From the NCBI GenBank assembly GCA_033030425.1, contig JAUFSD010000008.1:1736001-1800000 (forward strand): DNA of 64,000 nt. The letters run 5' to 3'. A program made the position numbers and the translations under genes. Source of the stretch: Verpa conica. Its lineage: Eukaryota; Ascomycota; Pezizomycetes; Pezizales; Morchellaceae. The notes beneath the pieces were generated by a model. That model made no database searches, was not told the origin of the DNA, and saw nothing but the letters and a program-made list of their open reading frames with translations. Shown here piece after piece: positions 46,001 through 57,014 of this stretch (position 1 is the stretch's first letter; each line of letters opens with the position of its first letter).

Positions 46001-48020
46001 GATGCTCCTGGAGAAAGGGGCAAATCCAGATTCCACTGATATGGATGGATTTACTGCACTGCACCTTGCATGTAAAGGGGGTCATGAGGGGGTAACGGAG
46101 TTCCTATCGAAAAACGGGGCAAATATCGAGGCGGCGAACAATTCCGGCTATACAGCGCTACATCTAGCAGCGCAAGAAGGACATGAGAAATTAGTAGAGG
46201 TCCTTCTGAAGAACAGGGCAAACCTACACGCGACAACCGAACTCGGACATACGGTACTACACTCTGCAGCACAGCGTGGACATACGAAAATCGTAGAGAT
46301 TCTTCTAGGGGGTAGTGCAAACATTCACGCGACAGAAAAAACCGGACATACGGCACTTCACCGTGCAGCCCTCAATGGGCATCAGGGGGTAGTAAAGCTC
46401 CTTCTAAAGAGCAGGGCAAACCTCCATGCAACAACCGAACTCGGAGATACGGCACTACACTCTGCAGCACGGAGTGGGCATAAGAGCATCATAGAGATCC
46501 TTCTGGCTGATGGTGCAAACATTCACGCGGCGATCAAAGCTGGACATACAGCACTACACCTTGCAGCCTACAATGGGCGTGAGAAGGTAGTAGAACTCCT
46601 TCTGAAGAACAGGGCAAACCTGCACGCGACAACCGAACTCGGACATACGGCACTACACTCTGCAGCCCAGCGTGGACATATGAGCATCGTAGAGATCCTT
46701 CTAGCTGATGGTGCAAACATCCATGCGACAATCAAAGCCGGATACACAGCACTACATCTTGCAGCCCATAGTGGGCATGAGAAGGTAGTAGAGACTCTTT
46801 TGAAGAGTCGGGCGAACCTCCACGCGACGATCGAACTTGGACATACGGCACTACACCTTGCAGCACAGCAAGGGCACCAGGAGGTAGTGGAGCTCCTTCT
46901 GAATAATAGGGCAGACATCCATACAACAATCAAACTCGGACATACGGCACTACACCTAGCAGCTCAGTATGGGCATGATAATGTGGTTGGGGTCCTTCTG
47001 AAGAACAGGGCGAACATCAACGCGACAATAAACGACGGGTATACAGCACTCCATCTAACAGCTCAGCACGGGCATGAGAATGTTGCAGAGGTCCTTCTTA
47101 AGAGCGGAGCAAACGTTCATACGGCAATCACCACCGGACATACCCCATTACACACTGGAGCTCAGTATGGGCATGAAAAAATCATTGAGATTCTTCTAAA
47201 GAACAGCGCAAGTATTGATGCAACAACAAACGACGGATATACGGCACTCCATATAACAGCTCAGTTTGGGCACGAGAATGTTGCGGAGATCCTTCTAAAG
47301 AGGGGGGCAAACGTTCATGCCGCAATCAAAACCGGACATACATCATTACACACTGCAGCTGAGTACGGGCATGGAAAGATCATAGAGATCCTTCTAAAGA
47401 ACAGCGCAAGTATCGATGCAGCAACAAGCGATGGATATACGGCACTCCATATAACGGCTCAGTTTGGGCATGATAATGCTACGGAAGTCCTCCTGAAGGG
47501 TGGAGCAAACATTAATGCGGCAATCCACACTAGGCATACCCCATTACACATTGCAGCCCAGTATGGACATGGGAATACCATAGAGGTCCTTCTAAAGAAC
47601 AGAGCAAGTATCGATGCAGCAACAAACGACGGATATACGTCACTCCATGTAACAGCTCAGTTTGGGCATGAGAATGCTGCGGAAGTTCTCCTGAAGGGTG
47701 GAGCAAACATTAATGCGACAAGCAATACTAGAGAGACCGCACTACACACTGCAGCCCAGTACGGGCGTGAAAACATGATAACGACTCTTCTAAAAAATAA
47801 CGCAAATATCAATGCGACAACCAGCATTGGATATACGGCACTACATACTGCGGCCCAGTATGGGCATGGGAATGTGGTGGAGGTTCTTATAAGGAATAGC
47901 ACAGATGTTCAAACGGCAAAGAATACGGCAATATTCTTTGCAGCAATGCATGGCCATCAGAACGTGGTACAAAATGTTCTTCAGAGTTCCTTGAGTGTTG
48001 CACCCTACAGCTTTAGGTGA
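43092..48020 (+). CDS. Alpha/beta-hydrolase with about 32 ankyrin repeats, eight exons
   Basis: Exons 43092-43498, 43547-43772, 43836-43895, 43951-44229, 44289-44505, 44560-45224, 45288-45935 and 45993-48020 join in phase to 1509 aa. A unique N-terminal region of about 135 residues precedes a SERAC1/lipase-like hydrolase: ADIVAVHGLNGHPYGSW, GHSFGG (nucleophile Ser about 223), IFFGTPHRG, and a late His in EGDHSTMVKF. From about residue 410 the protein is an ankyrin array to near the C-terminus. Hydrolase plus repeat array without a NACHT domain is a known fungal NLR-related architecture. The exon-8 array has a two-repeat (66-residue) higher-order period, showing recent expansion. Such proteins are thought to take part in non-self recognition; the trigger and substrate are unknown. 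Confidence 0.85.
45993..47940 (+). repeat. Higher-order ankyrin repeat array (99-bp units in 198-bp pairs)
   Basis: Each 33-residue unit follows GHTALHLAAQxGHxxVVExLLKxxANIxAT. In the first part, units alternate between an NRANLHATTELGHTALHSAAQ type and an ADGANIHAxIKAGHTALHLAA type. In the second part they alternate between a KNSASIDAATNDGYTALHITA type and a KGGANINAA...TPLHIAAQYG type. Alternation at 198 bp means pairs of repeats, not single ones, were duplicated. Confidence 0.75.
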
Positions 48021-49869
48021 AATTAGCAAGAGGCGAGGTTTCTCTTGAGGAATAAGGTATAAACCCATGTAACAACTTTAGGTGTAGTGATGTTAATAGA
48101 ACTTTAGTTTAGGGCTACTGGTAAATTTTGGGCGGTGGATTTAAAGACTAGTCGCATTCCATAAATGCTACTTAATTCGTTTTCTCTCTGTAATTGCTAG
48201 GTTTTGGTTTATATTCAAGTTTTATAGAAGTCATTAGTACTTTTATTCTATTTTCTCGGTTTTTAATGAGTTCAAATGTATAGCGATGGAAATTCTGCTT
48301 CATTTTCTCCTTTTTTAACGGGTACATATGTGGCTATCAATGAAAATATAATTTCCTGGTTATGTTCTTTATACATAGATTCGCAGCTAGCACAAAATAC
48401 CAGCTAGATAACACCACAAGCGCAAAGAAATGACTTTCGGGAGACGCCTATAGTAAATAATATATAGTGCTTAGTAAAAGCATCAGTTTGTGCCTATAGA
48501 ATAAGCACGCTTCGGTTCATACTCGGAATAGATAGCTTTAGTGCTTCTGATGACTGGTATATGCTTCGCAACCTTACCTACGTCCAACAGTCGAGTACCG
48601 TTTCCAGTATGCTCGTACTATCCTTTTAGGCATATTGCTACGTAGTTCGACACATTCTCGAGTCTGCGGTGGTGATAACGTATTGAGGGGTGTAGTTTAC
48701 CTCTAATTGGGCAAATGTTATCCTTAGAGATAAAGCTTAATAAGCTACTTTGTATTAGCTGTCTCTATAGGTAGATTCATGTTCTTAGACTTAATCAATT
48801 ATGCTTCCTAGATCTAGATCTGTCTGTCTTTAGGTAGAGAACTGATTCAATAATCTAATCACTGATCCCGCAATAGCCTATCTACACTATGCTCTTAGTC
48901 TAACGGTGACGCAAGCTAAGGCATGTGCGATGACGAATGGCACATAAGTTTACATTGACAATTGTATAAAGATAATGATTTAGCTACATTAAAGTGATTT
49001 TTTATGGGACTGGTGCCAAGACCAGTGCCAAGGTACAGTCCCTACGCACAAGTGATGGTGATTCGCTTAGGTAAGCACCTCTTTTAGGCAGCTGCTGCAA
49101 GAGAAGTAGCAAGTTTCTCAAAAACACCTCAATATATAGCCACAAAACTCAATATACCCAGAGTAATGGAGCCCCTAGTATGATTTAAAATAAGCTATAG
49201 AGGAAATAAGAAATGCCCAACTCTTAATGCCTTATACTAAAGAATGATATGTTTCGCTAAATAGACACTTTTCTTGGCAGAGAAACCACCCCAAATAGAG
49301 ACCAATATAGAGCCAGACCTCCAGAAGTAGTTCTCCAGTACCTAAAGGCCACCTGTGATTTATTTCAATTTTTTGTATTGAGAACTTAGGGTGCTGAAGG
49401 GCCCAAATGATACAATTTACTCAAATATGTGAAAAATCCCGCCAAGCCCATACAAATCTGGCATAGCAACCAACCTCCCTTACTAGATATTTTTTTTCAC
49501 AACTACCTTTAACTATGGAGAGCTCAGAAGCTGGTGACTATAACTCTAGATAGTTACCTATTTTTACCACTAATTATATCTTTAATTAGTTGTATTCTGA
49601 TTATTCTGTATTGCATACAATTGTGCTTAAATTCGCTATTTTGGGTGTGTGGAGACCGAATCACCAACACTTGTGCGTAGGGACTGTACTTATCATACAA
49701 TGCTATTGTTTGTACCCAAGAGGGTACATACCTTCAGGCACCCCACCAATACCACAACCCCTCCCCCACCATATAAAAACCTACAGGGGAAAAAATTCCT
49801 CAGGCTCACCAAATAACTTCCTGCTACGTTTAGCTACTTCCTACAATCTACCCTTTGGAAGCCCGAAAA
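48021..49869. other. Intergenic DNA
   Basis: About 1.8 kb without a supported gene. A short CTGGTGCCAAG/CCAGTGCCAAGG direct repeat lies at about 49010-49034. The frame 49590-49925 overlaps the RING gene's start and is not supported. Confidence 0.4.
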
Positions 49870-50913
49870 ATGAGCGCACACATTACTCAAACTCCGAGGC
49901 CTGTTGCTGGCGCAATGCACCATAGACGGAGCGAGAGTGGGCGGTTGATTTCATATTTTGTCCCTGCTGGGAGTGTGGAAGACACAGTTGGTGGTGGGCG
50001 TTGCGGGGGTGAGCAGGATCAAGGCGTTGAGTTTGATGATTTCCGGGACATTGATGACCCCGGCGGTGCCGAGTACGATGATGGGGGTCTTGGTGATCTG
50101 GATGCTGCGGAAGAGGAGGTCTACGAGGTTTGTCGTTATAATGATAGTTGTAGGAGATGTTCACTAATTATATCTTGTTAGGACTACACTGGGTATGAGG
50201 AAGAGGAGCCCCCCAGTACTCCAGGCCTTGAAGACGTTCTTGGCGTTTGCGATTCTGATCAAGAGTTTCCGGATGATCTATACGACGACAGTGTGCAAGA
50301 GGATGTATACAATGAACAGGAGGATATAGAACACACCATTGAGTTTGACGAGATGCACGATAACTTTGAGAACTATACTATAGAGCTCGATGACCTCCAG
50401 GAGTTTTACGATAACAACGAAGTGACAATCGGGGATATAGAATGCGAAGATGCGATATACGGGGAGTATCAGGACGATTACCAGGATGACTTTAATGACT
50501 ACTCGGTAGATTACTATGAGGACTATGATGAAGACAGCTACACTCCGGCGAGGAATCGGAACTTTGTACTTCCCCCGCCGCCAGGGCCGCATATTATTGC
50601 GCCACCCCCGGAAACAGTTGATCCTCTGTGCACGCTGTGTTATGACCACCCTGCAGACACTATTCTCCTTCCGTGTCGTCACTTGAATTATTGTGGGGTA
50701 TGTTGTATAACTTCTCGGTTGAAGGTGGGGTTGCTAATATTATGCTTTGTGGCAGCAATGTTGTGACAGGTTGGAAATATACGAAAGTAGTGATCCAAGG
50801 CCTAAAACGGGGCGTTGTCCACTATGTAGGCAGATTGCAGTTGATAGGGTTTGTTTGGGCCTTTTATTTGTAGTTATCCTTTCCCTCTGAAGGTGTTTGG
50901 AGCTAACCGGTGA
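49870..50913 (+). CDS. Acidic C3HC4 RING-finger protein, four exons
   Basis: Exons 49870-50127, 50182-50697, 50756-50848 and 50893-50913 give 295 aa in phase. The long N-terminal part is very acidic, rich in Asp, Glu and Tyr (EYQDDYQDDFNDYSVDYYED), and is followed by a Pro-rich linker. The C-terminal RING spans about residues 235-282: CTLC, CRH, C-x2-C (CGQC) and CPLC, the eight metal ligands of a C3HC4 finger with family spacing. This predicts an E3 ubiquitin ligase. The intron at 50698-50755 falls inside the RING and is required to bring CGQC together. The last 44-nt intron is less certain; without it the protein ends with a short hydrophobic tail. Convergent with the Dicer-like gene. Confidence 0.8.
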
Positions 50914-51879
50914 TGGAACTCATGTCATAGATTACGGTTTTCCGGGGGTAGATAGGGTTTTTATAGCAGGCTTGAAGGGTAGGCTTGTTGCCGGGGCTCA
51001 GCAGGCTGAGTTGTAAAGATTCTAGTAGCATCTAGACGCTATGGTGTTATAACTTGGATATTGCATTCTTGAGGTCATGCGGGTTCTTTGGGTACATTTT
51101 TGAGAAGTGCTGGACAGTCATCGTGGGTTATGGTATGTATGTATATATATCAATGCATGGTTGGAGATTTCTTCATTATCTCTGCTGAACATCAACCAGC
51201 TCCTATCATACCCACCTAACGTACTAAACCCTCTCCTACAGTACCGGTGAAACTTTCCCGACGACTATCCCTTGCCCTTATGCACTTGAAATCTTGCAAA
51301 GGAAACAGGACTCAGCTAATCCCCAAACCTCGTCCTTACTAAAATATAGCGGAACGCAGGTAATAAAAAGGAGGGATTATGGATAGCTAGGGTTAGGTTA
51401 CTTGCCCGAAGTAGCGGGTATAACCGGCTTGAATCTCTGTAAGTTCGGTTAGTTGCGCAGCTTGGCAGTTTCTTAATGTCTGCTGTCAGGTCTACCTAAA
51501 AACGAGGAGCCACTGGGGAGAGTATCAATAGAGAATCACGGATCACTGGTAGCGATGATAATAACTGCACGATGGCTACGGCTAGTTGATTACTCCTGGG
51601 TGGGCAGGGGCTAGGGTTTCTCATCTGCTTGCACATGGCACATCCGCGGGACGGGTTCCTGCATGTGCTAGATAAGCGAGCGGATGATCGCCGGGTGGGG
51701 TCTATGGCGCAGCTAACCAAATAGGGCAGAACACTCTCACTTGGAACAGCTCGGAAGCGGACTAGTCTTGTACTAGGAAGTACCGATAGTAGGTATCTAT
51801 TTGATCACTAACTCTAAGTGCTGGCTACTAAATTATTCATAGTCGTTCTCGGGGGAACATTGACATAAACAACCCCCTT
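50914..51879. other. Convergent intergenic DNA
   Basis: Lies between the 3' ends of the RING and Dicer-like genes. I see no gene. The frame at 51496-51720 is GC-richer but unsupported. AGGGTTAGG lies at about 51391. Confidence 0.4.
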
Positions 51880-54800
51880 TCACCACCCTTCATCTATCTC
51901 ACCGGAAACATCCTCCTCGCTCTTTATCGTAGGCTTTTCCAACTCTTTTAACCCAATCTCAGCAGCCACTGCTCTTGACTCCGCTTTACTACTAGACCTT
52001 GCAATAGCCAACTCCGAGTTATTAAACAAAATAGTACACACAAACTCCCCATCCTCAAAGTCCATAACATACTTCAACCTCCCTTTCTGCATAGGAGCCA
52101 CTGTCTCGTCTAGCCTCGTGACTGGGTGTATCGTTTTCACTCTATCCTTCACAAACCGCCTCAACGCCTGCAAAACTCCAAACCCCTCTACAATACCCTT
52201 GACAATCTCAAAATCCCCACCAGAGTCCACAAAAACTGCCCCTAGAACGGCTTCGATAATATCTGAAAAGAATTTTGTCTTCCCACTTGTATCTGCCTCG
52301 AATACGGAAAGTTCGGCCCAAGGGTAGTATATACCAGTATCCAGTGCTGTTTGGACCTTTCCCCGCAGACCGCTCTCGTATTTATCTACACACTTCTTCT
52401 TTGAGTCTGCCATCCCTGGGTGTGGGAGGTCGACAAACTGCCAGAAGTTTACGACCCTTTCCTTTGTGACAACCTCAAATTTCTCTGCAGCGCCTTCTGA
52501 TGGCTGGACTTTTGGGTACCCCAAGCTTATTGAATACCCCATTGATAAGAACGCGAGGAAATTTCCAGAAACAACCGAAGATTTAAAGAGATGCATATCC
52601 ACGGGCGAGAGGAGCGTCGGATCAAAAAAAATCTCCTGCACAACCACCATATCCAGCAGCGCATCTCCTAGGAACTGCAGCCGCTCGTAGGAAACTGAGG
52701 CCAATTCACACCCGGGATGAGTGATCGCCTCGACAAGGAGAGCCTGGTTCTTGAATTCGTATCCTAGCAACTTCTCCATACCCCGTAGGTATGAGATACT
52801 AACGGTTGGAAAACTCCCTGCCCTAGTAGCCAATGAGTTAATTCTTGCCTCGAGCGATTCCCAGTTTATCCCCAGCCCAAATGTGGCAATACACTTCAGC
52901 GCCTTCTCATAGCCCCCTTCTAAGTACGCAGCGCCAATGATCGCCTCCACAACATCTGCAAGTACTTTCGTTGACAGCTCCTTCTCCCCTGCCGGCGCAT
53001 TGACTGTAGTCTCTGGGATGACGTACCGCGGCCTCCATTTCAGCCCGGTAAAGGTATCGGTAATAACCCATCTCGCCAACCCTTTATCTTCCGCCACCCT
53101 CGCTAGAGACGAATTTGAAACAAGTTTCGACTTCTTGAAAGAGAGGTATCCTTCATGCCAGAACGGGTGCTCGTCAAGTAGATTAACCGATGTGAGGAAC
53201 TTCAGCACCAAGTCCCCGAGAAACTCGAAGCGCTGGTAGTCTGTTGGTTCTCGTGCCGACGGGGCGCAGATAGCGGTAATGATCTTAGAGACAGATTGGA
53301 TACCGACTGGTGCTAGAAGTGTTCGTTGGAGATCTGTGGCGATTAAGGCTATCTCGATGCGACGGATGATTCCAGGCAGTAGTAGTGCTAGCTTTGAGTA
53401 GTACCATGGGACCTTATAAACTGTGCAGTATTCTGGTAGTAGTAGTACGGTGGTCTCTTGTGGGGTGTCGCCTGTAACTTCATGTAGGAAGTCACGGCGT
53501 TCTGGGAGTTTGACTGCTTCGATGAGGGGTTGGGTTGGGTTTATTGGTTTTTCGCCGTACTTTTTGGTGATTTCGGCATTGTTGAGGGGAGATATGTCGG
53601 TTCTCCAGCTACGGAGGATGTGGCGAGTGCCGTTTTGGGTTATATCTCTCAGGAGCCCAATATCCTTGTCTGGGCCGTATTTTGTGTATGCTTCAAGTGC
53701 GTTCGTGAGCATTTCATCTTCAACTTCCCAGTCCTCGTCCGGGTCTTTTGGCATAAAAAGATATGGGAAATCCATCACTCCCTCTATCATCTTGGACCTG
53801 AAGACTGTTTGAAACAGCCTATAAGTCGTTTTTTTAGCCTTTGCTACCAGCTCCGGATCAACACCTAGGCATCTTGATTCGCCCACAACCACCTCATACT
53901 CCATAGCTCTTTTCCAGTAGACGAGAATCCTTTCTATGGCCGGGCACTCAACTGGCATCAACATATCAAGCTCCACAACTCTACTGGAATCCGGCATTCT
54001 TAGCGTAACACACGTCGCATAAACCACCGTCCCCTCTGCCCACCTCATACCCACCCAAGGATCCAACGTTCTCTCCACCATAGCCTTTGCACGCTTCTTC
54101 TTCTTAGTCGGCGTTTCCGTAGTGTTACTCACAGGGTACTTGAACAGTGGCAACAGATAACTATTAATGAGGGGATCCTCAAGTCTATACAGCGCCACAT
54201 ATGCGTGAAACGCAGCATCACGTTTCGCCCACGTTTTTGTTCTCCATGCCCTCTTGCTGACCGCGTGGCGGACTGCGAGAGGAAGGCAGTTGGGTAGGGT
54301 GACGGTGGCGCGGTAGAGGAATAAATCGGTGCTGGTTGTGAAGATAGGGTGCAGGTCGGTGTAGGGTGCTTGTGGGAGGGTTGTACAGAAATTTTGGAGG
54401 TCGGTGATGGCGGATTCGAAGGTTAGGAGGGCTCTATGGTAGGGTTAGTAAGGTTGATTTTTGGTCGGAGGGGCTGCTCCTTGGCTTACCCGGTGCTTTC
54501 GATGTGGATCGTGAGATGCTTGCTCTCGTTTATTGCATCTTCATCTTCGTCTTCGGTGTTGGATTCCTCTTGATTTTCTTCTTCCTCTACTAATTTTGGT
54601 TGCTGGGTGTTCTCCAGTAGTTCTTCGCGGCGTGGGATAGGCGTTGAGGATATCGCGTCTAGCGTGAATTCAACTATTCTATAGTTTGGATAATCTTAGT
54701 GAAACAGCTAAAGTATAGATAGTGTGGAAGCTACCTAGGCTGGGGTGGCACTTCTCCTATAGCTGGGACCTTAGCTATACCGAGTACCGCCGGAAATTCC

Positions 54801-55657
54801 TCTAGCTCTCCAGCTTTGTGGAACTCTTGAATGATACGACTTTCTGGGTGGTTGGCAGCATAGCAATAAACTACACGAGGAAGTTTCAGCAAACTCAGTC
54901 ATAAATTCTACGTTCAATATATCTTTAGACACAGACCCTCGTCAAATACTAGGAGCCCAATCTTCTGCATCCCAACGAAACCATCGGTAAGAGCATCGAG
55001 CAATACCTATTACTTATTAGCATTATTATCTCAACGGTACATCTCGTAACAACTAATGAAACACAAACCTGATGAGTACTGACGACAATCGTAGATGTCT
55101 TTTCGTGTAGCGCCAAGACCTTGTCCCAAATCTCTTGGTCTTTCCACTTCTCGACATCATTGTCACTACTTAGAAGCTGGATATTCACTGGAGGGAGAGA
55201 CTCTTTCAAGGCCTCGTACTTTTCTTGGCCCAAGGAGATGTCGGAAACCAAGAACCAGCACAGCTATAGTTTCTATCTGTTAGTACGTAGTATATTCGAT
55301 TCCCGGGTTATACTTACTTTCTCGTCCCCTTTTTCGAGTTGGGCTCTGATCCGGCGTATGGCACTAGTAATTTATAGGATCGGTCAAAAACAGCCCATAA
55401 AAGATAGGGAGTATATAGGCTAATAAATGGAGTTCATACATATGCGTTCCTTCAGAGGTTTCATCCACCTATCCAGCTTTATATCAGCACCAGTACTACT
55501 GGGAAATATAACAAAAATAGAACTACCGCACCGTAAAAATTACGTTCCTCTTCAAGCTCTCTTGAAGAACCTCCATCCGATAGTCTCTGGATCTTGTTAA
55601 TTCTGAAGTGGCCTTGGCATCGACAACTTGAACAGTAGCTTCGGTTTGGGTAGACAT
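51880..55657 (-). CDS. Dicer-like ribonuclease III with degenerate, truncated helicase module, eight exons
   Basis: Exons 55657-55527, 55498-55469, 55363-55318, 55263-55069, 55006-54937, 54870-54735, 54678-54490 and 54433-51880 join in phase to 1116 aa. The N-terminus matches Dicer (RDYRMEVLQESLKRNVI), but Walker A (TGxGKT) reads TGADIKL, the DExH box reads FDEVYC, and the LGLTASP motif reads LGIAKVP. After TLDAISSTPIPRREELL a short acidic linker replaces the whole helicase C-terminal domain. The Dicer dimerisation domain (GALLTFESAITDLQNFC), a PAZ-like connector, RNase IIIa (FEFLGD about 668-673; ADVVEAIIGA about 758) and RNase IIIb (ERLQFLGDALLD about 848; SDIIEAVLGA about 989) follow, then a dsRBD-like tail. 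IIIb has Gln in place of the first catalytic Glu. Typical fungal Dicers are about 1400-1500 aa. It should act in RNA silencing. Confidence 0.85.
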
Positions 55658-56613
55658 TTCTACGAATCCGTAAAACGTTGATTGAGATAGTAGGGTTTTC
55701 TTTTCTCCTGGAATTTGCTAAAAAGGACTAAACAAACTCAGCGCGTGGTGAGGATAAAACTGGATCTGGCGTAGCTGAGGACTATATAAACGCGTATTCA
55801 AAACGCTTGCGTATACAAAAACTGACGCCTGAAAGTAAGGCCTCCAAAGCATAGTCGGAAAGATGCGTCAAGTTGCGTGTCGGCTACTATTGGGCTAGTA
55901 CTGCAGAGTTTCTGTGCTTGACATGGGTATCATTTCCTGATTATCAAGGCTTTCATTGATGGCCTTAACATATGACGCATGGACTATATATCTACCACAT
56001 ATAAGCCGAAACGATAGATCTCGCAAGAAAGGTTGGGAGCCTTGAGAAGTACCGATAAATATCCGCAGGTGTGTCCCAAAGCAAATGAATTAGTTATTTA
56101 AGTCACTCATAATACTCTACAGGCGTTTATTAAATACTCGGAGTGAGGTTGCAACCAAAGTTCGTCGTGACGCAGCCCTAAGGCAACCAAGACAACTATA
56201 AAGGCAGAATATTCTCTTGTACTTAGATTATGTAGCAACTGTATTATTGTTTAATTTGCGATTATTCTTGCTGTTCTGGTAGTTACTGTCATGTCATGAT
56301 TTCGGGGGTCAGCCACGACCGCAATCTCATTCCGAGTATTTAATAGTTAATCCCTTGCTTAAGAGTTTGTGCCACACCTGAAGGCTGGCCAGGGTATGCC
56401 TCCGTTCCGCAGAGCCTCACCTTTATCTAGACGGCACCTTCAAGCTCAAAGCTGCTTAATATATGTTTCTCTTCATGTTCCTAAACCCTTGCTAAAATTA
56501 GATAGAACTAAGTTGGTTGCCTTGTGGAACTCGCTATGGGTCTATTGACCGCCTGAATTTTCTCAAACGATGTGCTGACTATTAATCAAGTAAATGGGCT
56601 CTGTAGCCTTACT
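55658..56613. other. Intergenic DNA
   Basis: Promoter side of the Dicer-like gene. No further gene is visible. Confidence 0.4.
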
Positions 56614-56740
56614 CCTGTCTCGTGCCCAGCCTTTGTTGAACTTGGCGCCAAGGCTCGTGCCTTGCGCAGTCTTTAGTTCAATTAATAGTAGTATAGATCA
56701 TATTTACTACCAATCACAAGAAGGCTGGGCACGAGACAGG
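56614..56740. repeat. 127-bp MITE with 20-bp perfect terminal inverted repeats
   Basis: The left end CCTGTCTCGTGCCCAGCCTT is exactly mirrored at 56721-56740. It is flanked by the direct repeat CCTTACT (56607-56613 and 56741-56747), or GCCTTACT if the last G is counted with the duplication. A 7-8 bp duplication fits hAT-type insertion. Small interior without an open frame. Perfect ends suggest recent insertion. Confidence 0.75.
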
Positions 56741-57014
56741 CCTTACTCTCTAGGTACATACCTCTTTTGACTTTATAGAATTAGATGACATCTCACCCCC
56801 TCGTCTCTACTTTGCTTATCATTATCCTATATTTATGGGCATGGTCGAGCCACAAAGTAGGTCTGTGGCTTAAAGTAGACGAGTCATATTTTCCTAAGGC
56901 TGGAATCTCCTACTTTAACCCTATTGGCTGTCCGCGTCTGCCATTTATTAAGCGGGGGGACCAAAGCTGTAGACTCCTCCTCCTCCTCTACAGAATCCAC
57001 GCTTTACACCAAAA

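Noticed and set aside
46051..46933. Minus-strand frames within the ankyrin array
   Set aside because: Periodic shadows of the repeated plus-strand sequence.
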